Source: Owenia fusiformis (lineage: Eukaryota; Annelida; Polychaeta; Sabellida; Oweniidae). Taken from it: a stretch of 64,000 nucleotides of DNA. The DNA lies in assembly GCA_903813345.2 (NCBI GenBank), contig CAIIXF020000010.1:20411181-20475180 (forward strand). The letters are read 5' to 3'. The translations under genes and the position numbers were made by a program. Positions 40,001 through 50,900 of this stretch are shown one piece after another (positions within the stretch are counted from its first letter, which is position 1; each line of letters begins with the position of its first letter). The notes under the pieces were generated by a model. That model was not told the DNA's origin. It ran no database searches and saw only the letters and a program-made list of their open reading frames with translations.

Positions 40001-41975
40001 TTTAAAAGTTGTATAGCCAGTGGTAAACAGAACAAGAACAGCATATATTTTTTAGCTGACAGTATTTTTAATTCTGATTGATTTTTGAACATGTCGAAAA
40101 ATAGTTAAGTGCTCATCTAATTGATTATGTATTGTACACTGTAAATATTATGTACATATTTTGTCGTTCATTTTAAATAAAAAAAAAAAAAAAAAAAAAA
40201 AACTGTTTCAAACTTCCAAACAAAATAATTAACAAATTAATATCTTTCCCAAAGAACAGCATCTAGCATGATAAATATTATACACAGTAAAGTAGAAACA
40301 GTGGAACACCTCTGTAAGTGGAACAGATTTTTCACAGTCATGTGGCCAAATTGACTCAATTTAATGAACCTCTGTGTGGAACACCTCCCTTTTTGTGGTC
40401 CCAAGGGCATTTCACTAACACAGATTCTACAGTACATGTATATCATAATATTTGTAAACATTTAAAGTGAATATTTTTGGTTGCCTATATTGGTGACTGA
40501 TAAACATTACACACAGAATATGGATATCACAATATTGTTAACATTTAATTAACCTCTTGACTACCCAGAATGACGAGATTTCTCGTCACCTCAGAAATGA
40601 CCTTGAAACCCAGAGGGACGAGAAAATCCGTCACAAAATTTTCACAAAAATTGCTCTAATTTGAACAATTTTCATCCAATTTACACAAAAATTGTTTTAA
40701 AACGTGTAGTAATGATCTCTGCCGTCCAATTTTACTAAGTTGAGCATCTAAAGTTGTATAGGTATGTAGTAAAATGTCAAAAGGTGGCAAAAATTGAAAA
40801 ATTCTCTGGTTTCATGCCAATTTTAGAGCCTGGGATTCAAGAGTTTAAAGTGAATATTTTTGATTCCTTAGATTGATGACTGGGTAGTTGGCAATGGTGA
40901 ACATCAGACTTACATCCAGTGGAAGCCAGTCAGCTATCTATCAGACCCAGCATCAATGAAGGCTTCGACATTGGCACGTAACTATGGTCTTCAGAATATG
41001 GCCAAGACTCCACAGGCAGATATCCTCTATGCTTATTTTGGTGACAAGTAAGTATTGTCTTCATTCATTAAATAGTTAAACAGAAAAGATTAAATAACCC
41101 ATTCCATTTTCAAAATGGAAAATATAAAGTTGGTTGTTAACAGTGTAATGAGTATTCAAAGAGTTAATATGTAATATGATCTAAATAATATGATATTATG
41201 CATTGCAATGATTCCTTATTTCAGGTTGGTAAATGGGCAGCTAGCTGCAAGGTCGGCAAATGTGTCATTTGGTTTGTCTATGGATAAGTTCTATGTCAAA
41301 CAGAACTACACTTCATGGTAAGAGACCTGTTTTTATTTAACATGCTGTTGAATATTGATTCATTAATACTCAGTTCATTACAGAAAAAATCAGGAAACTA
41401 GTTACTTTATGGTGAACATTGCTTTCATTTGGCAATAATTGAAATGTAACTTTTGAAATAGGAGTAATCAATAAGTTGATTTATTCAGTCATGAACTAGA
41501 GGTTTAAGGGATTGTCTCAAATTGTCAACGGTTGTGGAAGAATAAAGCTTAATTCTGTCATGAGGGGGCATAGAATGAAGATCTTGTAAAAAAAATTACC
41601 TTTCAAGTGAATGGCAACATTTCAAATTTCCTTTTAAGGGCGGTTAAGAAGGAGTTAAATCAACATTTCATAGTTTGCTAAGCCTGCAAGACAACAATTT
41701 GAAAATATCATGAATGTACAGACTGTAGATGTATTTTTCACATATTACTCCATTTTTCTCCCAGGAGTGCTACCATTGGTTACGGGCCCCCTCCAGCAGA
41801 TACTTTATCCCTATTGGTCATCATTATCATTGCTGTTGGGATAGGAGTACCTGTCTTGCTGATTATGGGTGGCTGTATCTTCCTGTGTGTGCGTAAACGT
41901 AAAGACCAGAATGACTATAAACCTTTGAATGCGGACTATAACACAGGTATCAACTCTGATCCAGTTATTAGTTAA
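31093..41975 (+). CDS. GLMP: Glycosylated lysosomal membrane protein
   Basis: Type I, heavily N-glycosylated lysosomal protein; in vertebrates GLMP partners and protects the transporter MFSD1. Eight exons: 31093-31194, 32308-32601, 32920-33156, 33720-33838, 34864-34969, 40872-41047, 41225-41317 and 41765-41975. Phases agree and give 445 residues (human about 406). The signal peptide is around SFYRITSFLVIILSISNA. The luminal domain has family blocks: LHYVMSSVGSTSVLVAM, FNWNDSAL, MGNGSLALK, a Cys in NSCQLDLVLF, and SIDDEYTPGVFK. It has many NxS/T sites. The membrane span is LLVIIIIAVGIGVPVLLIMG, followed by KRKDQNDYKPLNADYN, whose YKPL is a YxxΦ sorting signal. Intron 4 holds a donor-derived tandem array and intron 5 a whole retrotransposon. 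Confidence 0.93.
31416..31855. mobile_element. TIR element with about 75-bp arms in GLMP intron 1
   Basis: The left arm 31416-31492 (…GTTTCTTTCGAAACTTACTG…CCAGGATTGGAAACAGG) is mirrored at about 31782-31855 (GTTTCCAATCCTGG…TTTGAAAGAAACC…AAGTCTGTG). It is about 440 bp, non-coding, and contains the TCATGTGA words at 31687 and 31755. Confidence 0.65.
31858..32227. mobile_element. 370-bp MITE in GLMP intron 1
   Basis: TGTGATGTAACCACGTATCT… at 31858 is mirrored by …TACGTGGTTACATCACA ending at 32227, with arms of about 48 bp. It abuts the previous TIR element. No ORF. Confidence 0.75.
33822..34725 (+). repeat. Tandem array derived from the GLMP exon 4 / 5'-splice-site junction
   Basis: The first copy is the real exon end, GCCTTTAAGAGTGCAAG, followed by donor GTGAGTGA. 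About eleven more copies of the 24-25-bp unit (CTTTAAGAGTTCAAGGTGAG) follow in intron 4 at about 33848, 33907, 33931, 33957, 33981, 34546, 34570, 34596, 34620, 34680 and 34704. A longer parent copy, with ACATATCATCA before the unit as in the exon, appears at 34668 and a diverged one at 33893. The array is split by other repeat DNA at 33990-34540. Confidence 0.85.
34255..34530 (-). repeat. Dispersed repeat A, uninterrupted copy in GLMP intron 4
   Basis: Its complement matches the pieces of repeat A at 1370-1885 in order, including TATTATTCCGGGATCG near 34460 and GGGTGAAGTTTCAGGATC (complement) near 34320. It lacks the two elements nested in the 1.4-1.7-kb copy, so it represents the empty sites. 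It lies inside the GLMP donor-derived array. Confidence 0.75.
35299..36456 (+). CDS. Retrotransposon ORF1 protein with three CCHC zinc knuckles
   Basis: 385 residues, presumed nucleic-acid-binding partner of the Tx1-like element. The N-terminal half is a folded region with an RRM-like feel (RVSIHGIPFCVGNSEIHTW near residue 115). Three zinc knuckles follow at about residues 207-262: CRKCKSLDHAISDC, CFSCGKSGHIKSEC and CWKCGGDHKKQDC. The C-terminal 110 residues are low-complexity and polar. The stop is 28 bases before the ORF2 start. Confidence 0.88.
   Translation: MAVAPDNVLQNHDYWISLDARGMPRSSEKEIAVAIFSSVQTALGKDIIKPSDIVGVQLMNNPKSWIIYTSGPSVKDMLVAVSAISVLGKRYEMRQYKDTRIDDSKFPPRTSTRVSIHGIPFCVGNSEIHTWVESFADGVGEVLNHSKKSDPDDPFKHLFTGHRYCYVDNINTPIPRFTTYEFADPIHPKDLIKVDVTIYHNKNQVINCRKCKSLDHAISDCPLNQPTCFSCGKSGHIKSECPSKSNTMSCWKCGGDHKKQDCLEYQKTKQAASLAEALIDHALNPGDTALGSPEILKRADSFIAKSEVAPTQTLISALQDIAPCVASTPNSNTTTESRKRDANSPLSNEDDKKSKIGSPILVSQIQVNLVQESEKIAEEEVKDPP
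36485..40081 (+). CDS. Retrotransposon ORF2: APE endonuclease and Tx1/L1-type reverse transcriptase
   Basis: 1198 residues. The endonuclease fills about the first 235 residues: FISANVQGLRNK, LLQETYI, IIGGDWNCI, RRIDYIFG and SDHRGIL. The reverse transcriptase has SPGLDGLTSAFMKVFW, LPNWRPISVLNSDYKIAAK, VGVDFSAAYDSIS, RGIRQGCNFAPL and the catalytic QYADDTTNFV near residue 696. The C-terminus has CQDCLVQDNLVHYFYEC near 1120, a Cys/His motif. No frame break is seen, so the protein is potentially functional. Confidence 0.94.
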   Translation: MVNFISANVQGLRNKMTRYTFFNYLRSLDVDIALLQETYITDACSATWKKDWKGELIYNPGTNHSKGELILIGNRYKNCKIDVILNEQRLIAIKITDNDESFICVNIYAPNESNSKIQFYAHVLDVISTFNTEIPLIIGGDWNCIIDPMDNLAGKLHSANEIDALQNILIKADLNDLWRLFNPGIKDYTWKHKSKNILRRIDYIFGNEKCFDLAQQADIIDLPTSDHRGILICVDFSGSVSDRGPSYWKMNNTLLQDINYVNMINNLIAEESNSTTIESPQILWDFIKSRIKRQSILYSKKNAKINHSKLKSVRDKLKIASSELANDSNNPNLVAKVTQLQTEFSTLCISIARGAQIRSKAIWAEQGERNTSYFLNLEKAKAQQKTMSSCRTAGGVTVTSKENIMKEQVQFYTTRYKSILNYDPIKLDQFIQGIDLPKLSQLERNHCEGLLTIEECSQALKTMDNNSSPGLDGLTSAFMKVFWSKINTLVVNSLNDGYVNGQLSWSQRQAVITLIYKGKNLPREELPNWRPISVLNSDYKIAAKSLANRLKSVIKSIVNEDQCGYINGRYAGMTLRLIDDIIEYSLDKEIDGIIVGVDFSAAYDSISKDFILDSFRRFGFGDSFLTWINVLNNETVSCINNNGWISEPFRLERGIRQGCNFAPLAFIVACEILACKIRQCDQIEGILISNKQVKISQYADDTTNFVKDEASLRQLFTVYSSFKEISGLGVNKRKTEAMWLGRQRYSQEQFLDIKWKLFPNNVMKMLGVSFSTTKQIFDLDDNVQSKFEKCEKIMKSWQSRHLTLLGRITLIKSLLTSQFSYLMQTFVMPDNLLNRINVLMFKFLWSKSKFKEEDLKRVPEKVKRDIIIQDYNKGGLKMINVHDIQKAYLLKWVKNLSTPGNGAFRILPSLYFNKLGKNMSVFKSSVSEAKFIGIDNIKSNFYKKLLITWLDCNKNHGIENDNLFNNRIVLFRQNPIFFTNWIRSGLIYISDVLVNNTMISYERLCETLVRNGETWFQYTTVNSIISRLLINRTIPQHSESLSFRNISVKDLTCKNVRIELTKDRLLIGPDRFSEKQWTLTKELFIETKMIELQWKIMHRIFPTRKLMYKYQIDEVQNELCQDCLVQDNLVHYFYECRKVKYLWDKHFPGITCNEILFGNPELSKTTSMKIIQFKSCIASGKQNKNSIYFLADSIFNSD
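40553..40844. mobile_element. 292-bp TTAA-flanked MITE (piggyBac-type), copy 2
   Basis: Inverse-orientation copy of 23342-23631. TTAA lies at 40549-40552 and 40845-40848; the ends are CCTCTTGA and TCAAGAGT. The shared interior includes TGACGAGATTTCTCGTCA and the AATTTTCA/AATTTACAC tract. It lies 28 bp before GLMP exon 6. Confidence 0.82.
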
Positions 41976-42592
41976 GGATGTTCTACTAACACTTATGTTA
42001 ATGTCTGAGGAGAACAATGTACCACCAACGGAAAGATCTCAGCTGAGGTGCCGTTATTCAAATGAATTAAGATCCATGATTTGTTGAATAGTTTAAGGCT
42101 TGGGTAAATCAATACAATGTTTAGCAAATCCACTCACATCAATTATGAACTTTGTAAAAGTATGAGGTTCATGCAACATATAATTGCAAATGATTCATTA
42201 TTCTACACCCACTACATTATTTGATAACCTTGACTCCTCAGCATGTTTAAGCTTGTCGATGTTCGAGTCTTAATTTTTTTGCTGTAGATATAAAAGGACA
42301 AAGATTTATGACTGATGAATTTGTTTCCCACATTTTTCCCTAGATACAAAAGTCCAAAACTAACAGACGTAAACACTTGCTTCAGTCGAAGAGTTGGGGT
42401 TGTCAAACATTTTTGAGGGAGTGTAGCATATTGTTGTTATTTTTGACCGATATATGCCTGTGTCACATAAATCATCAATATTTCTGGATTGATCAAACTA
42501 AACAAAGAATTTAGTTACTGTAGCCACCAATATCACAAAGAATTACTATAAGCATGGAACAATGATTCAATTGATTAATGGCCCTCAAAGTG

Positions 42593-42598
42593 AATAAA
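42593..42598 (+). terminator. Possible polyadenylation signal for GLMP
   Basis: AATAAA 618 bp after the GLMP stop. Use is inferred. Confidence 0.35.
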
Positions 42599-44475
42599 AC
42601 TGATAAAATTGAGATTGTTAAACCTCTATTCTCTTGCCTCTCAGACAATTATAACTCGATTCCCATAGTGACTATGTTTGGATATTTAAAAACTTCTTAC
42701 AGATCAGGCAAATTTTGCATTCCATACTGAAGATTGTGCAAAATATTGTTTTTTAGAATGTACTGTATCGTACTGTAGTTGCGTAGCTGGCTAAGGCTAG
42801 GGTAAGTTAATTGTCTGATTCTGATTCCTGCCTACCTCCCCTTTTATAAACAGTGCCAATGTTACTTTTCACTTTTGTCCATAAAAGACACTGTATTCTC
42901 AATAACCCCAAACCACAATTTCCTCTGATTCCCTTGCTTGTGTAAATATCAAGACATGCCTTGGGGAATCTCCTGCATATTTTGTGGTAGACTAATATCA
43001 TTAATGAAAAATTGTTTTAAAAAAACATAGTCAAAACTTTTTGAAATCAAGTTTTGAAAGTTCTGGAAGTGAGATCACTTGAGAACTTAATGAAAGTATA
43101 ATTCCTCCAATGTCTCCCCAGCTTTGAACTAAAGGAGGAAAGAGCACCTTTGACCTTTCACCAATTTGAAAAATACAAGAATCAGAATTAGACAATTAAC
43201 TCCAGCTGAGTGTTAAGATTTTGATCAAACAATATAGAATGATAAATACCAAAAAGCTTGCATAGCACGACAGTCATACATGACCAAGTCAACAACCAGT
43301 GATTCCACAGAGTGTCCATAACATCAAATTTGTATTGAAAAGATACTTTATGGACACCCTGTATATTCGTATGTGTGGTTCACTATGCTTGTGATGTGTT
43401 GATTTGAAATATTTTGTCAGATATCTGGAAAACAGTATCTATTTTCACATGTATTTGATTATTAAAATTCAGTATAATTTGGTACAATGTACAATGTATA
43501 CACAATGACACATGTGTGTTATCATTTTCATATGCTCCCTAAATAGTGCCATGACACAATGCAATATTTCCAATGAGACAAATGCTTCTTGTTTTAAAAA
43601 TCCCTTGTCCAATGCAATAAGCAGCATTCCAAATACAATTTATAATAAACCAAAACACGTTTTATTAACTTAATACACAAGCAATTTTCTGTTCTGTAGT
43701 ATTTACAGAACAGAAGGTCTGCATCAAAGTCTGACGATGGTGCATGTTATAGGTTATATGTATTGTTTTTCTTTAAATTTTGTTCTATTAAGGATCAGTG
43801 TTTAGCACTGAGCTCTTTTAAAATACTAGTATCACATTGGAATGAGACTTAACTCCAATACTTCCAATTCAGTTTATCTTAAAACAATAAGTTACCACTT
43901 AATTGTATGTAACTGTAAATGTTTATTTCTGTTTGCATACTACAGACAGTTGTCATTTAGTATATGTGTCCAGCTTTTTAATTGCATGCTTATTCAAGTT
44001 TATTGTTCTGACAATTGTATATAGTATAAGATAATTTTGTATGAAATAATTTTGTATGAAATAATTTTGTATATGCTGTTTCCAGCCATTTAATTGGTTA
44101 TCTATGTAACTGTATAAAATGTAAAAAATATTACTGTAATTTACTGTACAAATACAATTGGTTATTTTAAAATTATACAATTTATTTTTAATAATGTTAG
44201 GAGATGTAAGCTACACATTTTAACAGTTATAACAGTTATCATGACTTTGACATTGAACTGAATGTAAAATATCAGTTCGGTCTTAAAACATAAACGCATT
44301 TATAAAGTGGCTCAACCTGTACTATGTCAGTTATTGAAAATTATTGCTCACCTTGTGAGCAAAGAAATCATAGGCGACATTTTTGTACCTCTCAAGTTGA
44401 TAACAAGTAGGTTCAGCAATCACATTCAGGGTTGATATATACATGTTGTACATGTACTCTGTAAAAATTTTAATT
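42599..44475. other. Convergent intergenic stretch GLMP-ALDH2
   Basis: AT-rich, no recognised gene. A triplicated AATTTTGTATGAAATAATT word occurs near 44030-44075, and TGGACACCCTGTATA at 43345 resembles the end of the mariner-type MITE at 49034. Confidence 0.5.
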
Positions 44476-44481
44476 TTTATT
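44476..44481 (-). terminator. Possible polyadenylation signal for ALDH2
   Basis: AATAAA on the minus strand, about 500 bp past the ALDH2 stop. Confidence 0.3.
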
Positions 44482-44982
44482 TTAGTCCATTGGTAGTAAA
44501 AGTTACATGTTGCTATAATTTTCTCTACCTGAGTTACATGTAGGTTGAGTCACTCTAATATAAAAGAACATTATTTTACAAAAATATAATTCACCTCTCC
44601 ATACACATTTAACGTTATAATCGTTATAATCGGGAACATTAACCTTACCATGAAAAGAGGGACTCCTAAAGTAGTCTACATAATATCTTAAACTCATCAG
44701 TGACACAATATCATGAACAGTCCATGTTTTGCAGAAAATATTGGCGGAATAACGTATTCCACTAGAAGCTGTACTCCATGAAGGTTTTCCTTTCATATCC
44801 AAAACTAAATTCACTTACACGGTATCCTCAATCCTAGTGAGGAGTTCCCAACTATACTAAAACCACATGCATATTAATATGAACTATTCTGTCAAGACAA
44901 TGTTCAGGCAAGTTGCATAAATGCTATACAATCACATTGTTTTATACCCTAACCCCGAGTCGTTTCGGTCCAGTAACTGTTT

Positions 44983-47900
44983 TTATGAGTTTTTCTGTGG
45001 GATCTTGATGGTCACCTGCAAGAAAATTAGCATTGTTAACCTTATGTTTATGTTTCTTTATTTGGACCATAAATTGATCATACAAATACATACTGGTATA
45101 TACCCTTAGGAAAAATGTTATGGGTAACCCTTAGGTTTCACATAATTACCCATATTGTTACCCATAGCCCCCAAGTACCCATAACGTAAGGGTAATTGAT
45201 GCCGTATCCAACCTAAGTGTTATATCATTGTTTTGTTTGTATTCATTGATTGATAATTGTTTATTGGGGTTTGTTTTGTTTGTGTTTTAAGATGTTACTG
45301 GATGAGCTTTCTGGCCAGATCTTGATTCAGTTTCAAAGGGTAAAATTATTTTAAAATAAGTGTACAAATACAACAATTATATTAGTAAACCAGAGGTTTT
45401 TAAGTGAATGTTATTAAATACTTGGAAATATATGTTAGGCTTATACATATGTCTATATACGTAAATCTTTCCCTCGGTATATTTTTTAACTTTGTATCCA
45501 ACACATCCAAGTGGATACATTAATTGATTTACCATTTACTAATGGAAATATGTATTTCATTGTAAAAACATCAAAGGACTGTTTTAAGTTGAAGACTTAC
45601 TGTTTTGACTTCAGTGTAAGCATCCAGTCCATATTCTCCCAATTCTCTTCCAGTTCCTGACATCTTGTAGCCTCCAAATGGTGCAGCGGCATCAAACACA
45701 TCATAACAGTTCACCCTATAAGTACATTAATATGAAAGTTTGCCAAATAAAAACAGCTTAGGTATCACCCCTATAATACATTATAGAAAGCCATAAATAG
45801 GAGGGTTGTCCCAGAAATAATGCACTATATGCTCGTTTATATTATAACAGTTCTGTAATACATTAGAAGTTTGCCATAGAAATATAAATACAATATGGAA
45901 GTTTGCTAAAATACATGTGCATCATAAAAATTCACCTTATTAGAGTAGTTAATCTTACATATCGCAATTCAGCATACAAATACATGTACATGTAGATTTT
46001 GTAACCATTTCACTCTTATCAACAACATGCAACAGTTACCTTACAAACTCAAAAAGTATATTATTATTAAAAGTGTATTAAATCTTTTTTTATCAACTAA
46101 GACCCAACTTTAAGACCCACATGTTGATATTTTGTTACTCATTCTAAAAATAAAATTCCGACATGAGGGCACTTTACCAGACTGTTCCGGCCCTAAGTGA
46201 GTTGGACAGAAAGATGGCTCTATCAAGATCCTTAGTGAATACACTGGCTGCTAAACCATATTCTGTATCATGGGCTCTTTCAATTACTTCTTCAATGCTC
46301 TTGAACTTAAGGATCTGCATTACTGGTCCGAAGATCTGCAATATAATGTTGTGTTCCATAATTTAAACAGTCATTGTTTTCTGTTTGAGGTAGAATCATT
46401 ATTTTCATAATTATAGTTTTAATGATGTAGTTTTTTTATGTCACCACCAGAAGTATTGACAAATTGCCATAGTCTCCAACTTATTTGTGGACAGTGTTCA
46501 GTGATCAAAACAGTGTTCAGCGGTTAAAACTTCTATAAGATAACAGTTTGGCATTCTGATACTCAGACCATCTCTGCTATGCACAAGAATGGAAACTGAG
46601 AGAAGGCTGTGATATCTCACGATGACAGTTTGGTATCTCTGTACATACCTCCTCCTTTGCAATCCTCATATTATCCTGTACATCACTGAATACTGTAGGC
46701 TCAACAAAGTAACCTTTATCCCCAACTCTGCCTCCTCCTGTGGTTAATTTTGCGCCATCTTTCTTTCCTGATTCTATCAGAGAAAGGATTTTGCCGAATT
46801 GGTCACTGTCAACCTGAAGTTGGAATAAATATTATTTCTTCAGAAAACATTATTTGTCAGGACTGTAAGACAAAATTTTGCCAAACTGGTCATTTTCAAA
46901 CTAATGGCAAAATAAACATTATGCCTTTGAATTAGTGAAACATGCATTAGCATATAAGACGTCAGAATAGCATAGCTTGTAATCTATTGTAACGAGGTAT
47001 ACCATGTGTATGGACTTACAGTTATGTTACTATTCACTATACTAGTCATATTTAAGGCTATTACATTCAGCCAATTTACAATGAGGCCCAGCTATTCTGA
47101 TGTGTTATATGCTAATGCATGATTCACTAATTCAATTTTGCCATTAGTTTGACAGTGGTACATGTAGATTTCAGTCAACAGAGCAAGCAGTGATAGTGAT
47201 CATATTTGAAGATAAAATATCAATTTGATCCCTGTATATACCTGGGGGCCTTGGTCCACTGCTGAGAAAGGATCTCCCACTTTCCTGAGTTTAGCTTTCT
47301 CTGTACTCCTCTCTACAAACTCATCATAGACCTTCTCTTCTACAAAGATCCTGCTTCCTGCACAACAGCATTGGCCCTGGTTGAAAAACAGACCAAACTG
47401 GGCCTGGTCAACGGCATAGTCCACTGTGAACAAGACATATAACAACTGTGTCATTCTCTTTAGCCAAACACAACTATATAAGCCAATTTCATATTTGGTT
47501 CCATATAAGGTATGTATGTATGCTTGTGTGCCAAGAGACAAGATTAACAGTGTTACAAAAATGAACAAAGAAATAAAATACAAACATCTCAGAGTACAGC
47601 TACCATATATGGAAAGTGAACCCTAAATATTTAAAACTATGATCTTATGAGTGAAGAAGCTCTAAAAACCAATTTCCTACCTTTCAGTTATTACTTGTTC
47701 TGGAATATAACTTCTTCAAATCTTTTTCAATTGTCTTTTTAAAGAATATTCTAAAATTTCAATATTTATTTTTCTCGAAAGAAAACTCAAAATTGATGTT
47801 TCCTCATTTCTTAAAACTCCCGAGAAAATTGATATCCAAGGGCCTTAATGTTGAGTACTCACAGTCTGCATCTGCCAATACAATATTTGGACTTTTGCCA

Positions 47901-50900
47901 CCAAGCTCAAGTGTCATTCTCTTCAAGTTGCTCCTAGCAACGGAACCAGCAATTATTTTACCAACCTGCAAGCAATAGTACAATGTAATGACATCATTTA
48001 CACAATAAAACAACTTAATTTTGGTTACTGATAGTATTTTTGCTCTTGCTTATTCATGAATTAAACATGTCATATGATTGATATACGTATAAATATAATT
48101 GAATTAATTCTGGTATTGCGAATTCATCATGACATAACTTTTTATCAAACCATCAGTGGGATACAGTCATCATGATAACGGCGTGATCATTATTGTCCTG
48201 CTTTTGTGTCATCGTGATTTCAAGAAAACTGCTCATCGGATTTTCTCCAAATTTGCATACATGATAGAGGATATCTAGTTCTGGTGCTGATCAACTTTTG
48301 GGCACCCATCTTTTTTTCTGGTGTCCATTTTGAGGTTTCTTTGATGGTGTGATCTCATTCACATCATGTGCCTTGTTCTGATTGGCATATACAGGGTGTC
48401 CCGAAAGTATGGGGCCCCCCCTAGGCAGACATATACCAGTGTCATCATAGTATGTGTCATATATCATTTTAAGGCTCATCCAAAGTTACATTGATTCGCC
48501 AAGTATCATGGTTCAACTCTCAAATGTGAAAAAGTTACAGGCATTTCAATATTTAGTGTTTGGTCAAAATTAAGTTCAATTTTACACCAAATCACTAGTC
48601 AATTTGTCCTCCCGGGCCATCTTAACAGCAGCAATTCTTTTTGGGTCAGATAGATATTGAGTTGGAAAAATAGAACGGTGAGGGTAGAAACTCCAAGGAA
48701 CCTCTTCTAAAGTGCCTTAACAGGTTTTAAGAGGGTTATAAAATTCCACACCCCTATTTGAAGGGCTTTTAAGGTCATATTTGAAAATAATTGCGGCTGT
48801 TAACATGTCCAAGGGGGGACTCATTGACTCGTAATGTGGTGTAAAATTGAACTTTATTTTGATAAAACACTAACTTTTAAAATGACTGTAACTTTTTCCC
48901 ATTTGGGAGTTAAACCATGATACTTGGCGAATCAATGTAACTTTGGATAAGCTTTAAAATGATATATGACACATACTATGAGGACTCTGGAATATGTCTG
49001 CCTAGGGGGGGCCCCATACTTTCGGGACACCCTGTAGTATCATAACATGATTACATAGAGTTTTTGCTAGTAAATGTGAATTCATGAAATTATAGGCTAG
49101 TACATCAATGAATGAAACATGTTTTACAGTTTTAAATTATTTGGAGTCTCTTGTCCCCTTACTTCAGTTGATCCAGTGAATGCAACTTTGTCAATCTCAT
49201 TGTGGTTGGCTATGGCTCCTCCAGCTGTTGGTCCGTACCCAGGTATCACACTTACTACACCAGGGGGGAATCCAGCCTATCAACACATAAGAGGGTTATA
49301 TATATGTAGTTATATGGCTACATTTGTATACACAGAAAATAACTGGATTACTAAAGTCAGCTATGGCGTAAAATTGGAAATTAAATGAAACTTTTGGAAA
49401 ACAGGAGAAGGTTGATTCTAATTATTCCGACTAACAATACATCAATATTGAGGTATTGTAAGGAGGTAAAATTGATTAAACTACCATCAATGTAATGGCC
49501 AATTCAGAAAACTACTACAACCAGCATACTAAATCCATCCCAGTAAATAACATTACACCTTTCAGGATTGACAATACAAGGTAAACTTATATTTCTCACA
49601 ATTGGTAGATAGACATTACATTTATACCCCTCTGTTATCTCCTTGAAATCTTATTGTACTAAGTACATAAAGTATGGGATAATATTAATATACAACTATT
49701 GACCTCTCCAGAGGTTTACTGTCAAAATTATATCCCGAGACTGTAAACCGAGACCGTAGGTCGAGGTTTACAGTCGAGGTTTACAGTCGAGGGATATAAT
49801 TTTGACAGTAAACCGAATGGAGAGGTCTATAATTGTTTTGTTAGTCCGAAGAATATCTTAGATTTTTCTGACCCTTGAAGTTGACTTGAAGTTGGATCCA
49901 GACCCTCGAGACGTTCATGTTGTATTTCAGTATATCGGCAGTAAGTTCACTCAATGGAGTCAAATTACTCTCCTGGGCGAAGTCCACTAAAAGCTTTGTA
50001 CAAAGTTTTAGATTTTTCTTCGTATTTTGACTGTCTTTACTCTCTAAGAGACTAATTATATCCTCATCTTCAACATTTTTGAAACGGCTAGTGCTAGCGG
50101 CGGCCATTTTATCGTCTGATAATGACGTCATTTTAGTGGAATGCTGGGAATATTATTCACCAGCAATGCATTGCGCGGTGTACAGTTAAAATTATTCACC
50201 GGTCGTTGACCAATCAAAATCGAGTATTTCAACTGAGGTACTAACAATATATATAATGACATGAACTTTGTCGTGATAAATTAATAAGAGGAGATTGGAC
50301 AATTGCTACATTTAAGTTTGTAGTTCAATCTGTTTAAAGCTATGATTTATTAATCTGTGTTGTCTTTGTTTTCACTATTCCTTTCTAAGACTCAAAATTC
50401 AAAATACTCTCTTAAATGATCATTAGAGTCTGTGAATGAGCCATAGCTTGCAGAACCAAAAGGCATGTTGAAAAGTGTACAAAATTGTCTTTACCTCTGC
50501 TATTAAAGATGCCATGTGCAATCCAGAGAGTGGCGTCTGTTCTGCTAGTTTCAAGATGCTAACATTGCCCATAGCAAGAGCTGGGCCCCATTTCCATGCT
50601 TGCATTAAAAGGGGGAAATTCCACTGAAAAACAATCAATTTTAAACATAGCATGTTGACAAATTGTGATATATCATAGCCTAGTCCCTGGTAAAGAATAA
50701 AGACATCGTCAGTGTTCAGAATAAGGATAAATTCCCTTGCAAAGTCACAGACCAAGTTTGAGATGACAATTAATCACTACCATTCAGTTTTCAATTTCAT
50801 ATTTTTCTGTAAAATTTTGTTGAGGCAGTTGCCTAGCACATCTACCTTATGCCTAGCTAAATCCCCAGTGACCTAAAAATTATAACTAATATTTTTTCAT

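Larger units (their letters stand above)
35140..40202 (+). mobile_element. L1/Tx1-like non-LTR retrotransposon in GLMP intron 5
   Basis: Two-ORF LINE in the same orientation as GLMP. ORF1 is 35299-36456, ORF2 36485-40081, and a 120-bp 3' UTR ends in AATAAA (40176) and a run of 24 A (40179-40202). The 5' edge is not visible and is set approximately. Both ORFs are fully open. Endonuclease, reverse transcriptase style (YADDTTNFV) and CCHC-bearing ORF1 point to the Tx1 branch of the L1 group. I found no clear target duplication. Confidence 0.88.

Noticed and set aside
44503-44814. 103-residue minus-strand frame as a gene
   Set aside because: No recognisable domain; it lies in the likely ALDH2 3' UTR or spacer and the composition is AT-driven.
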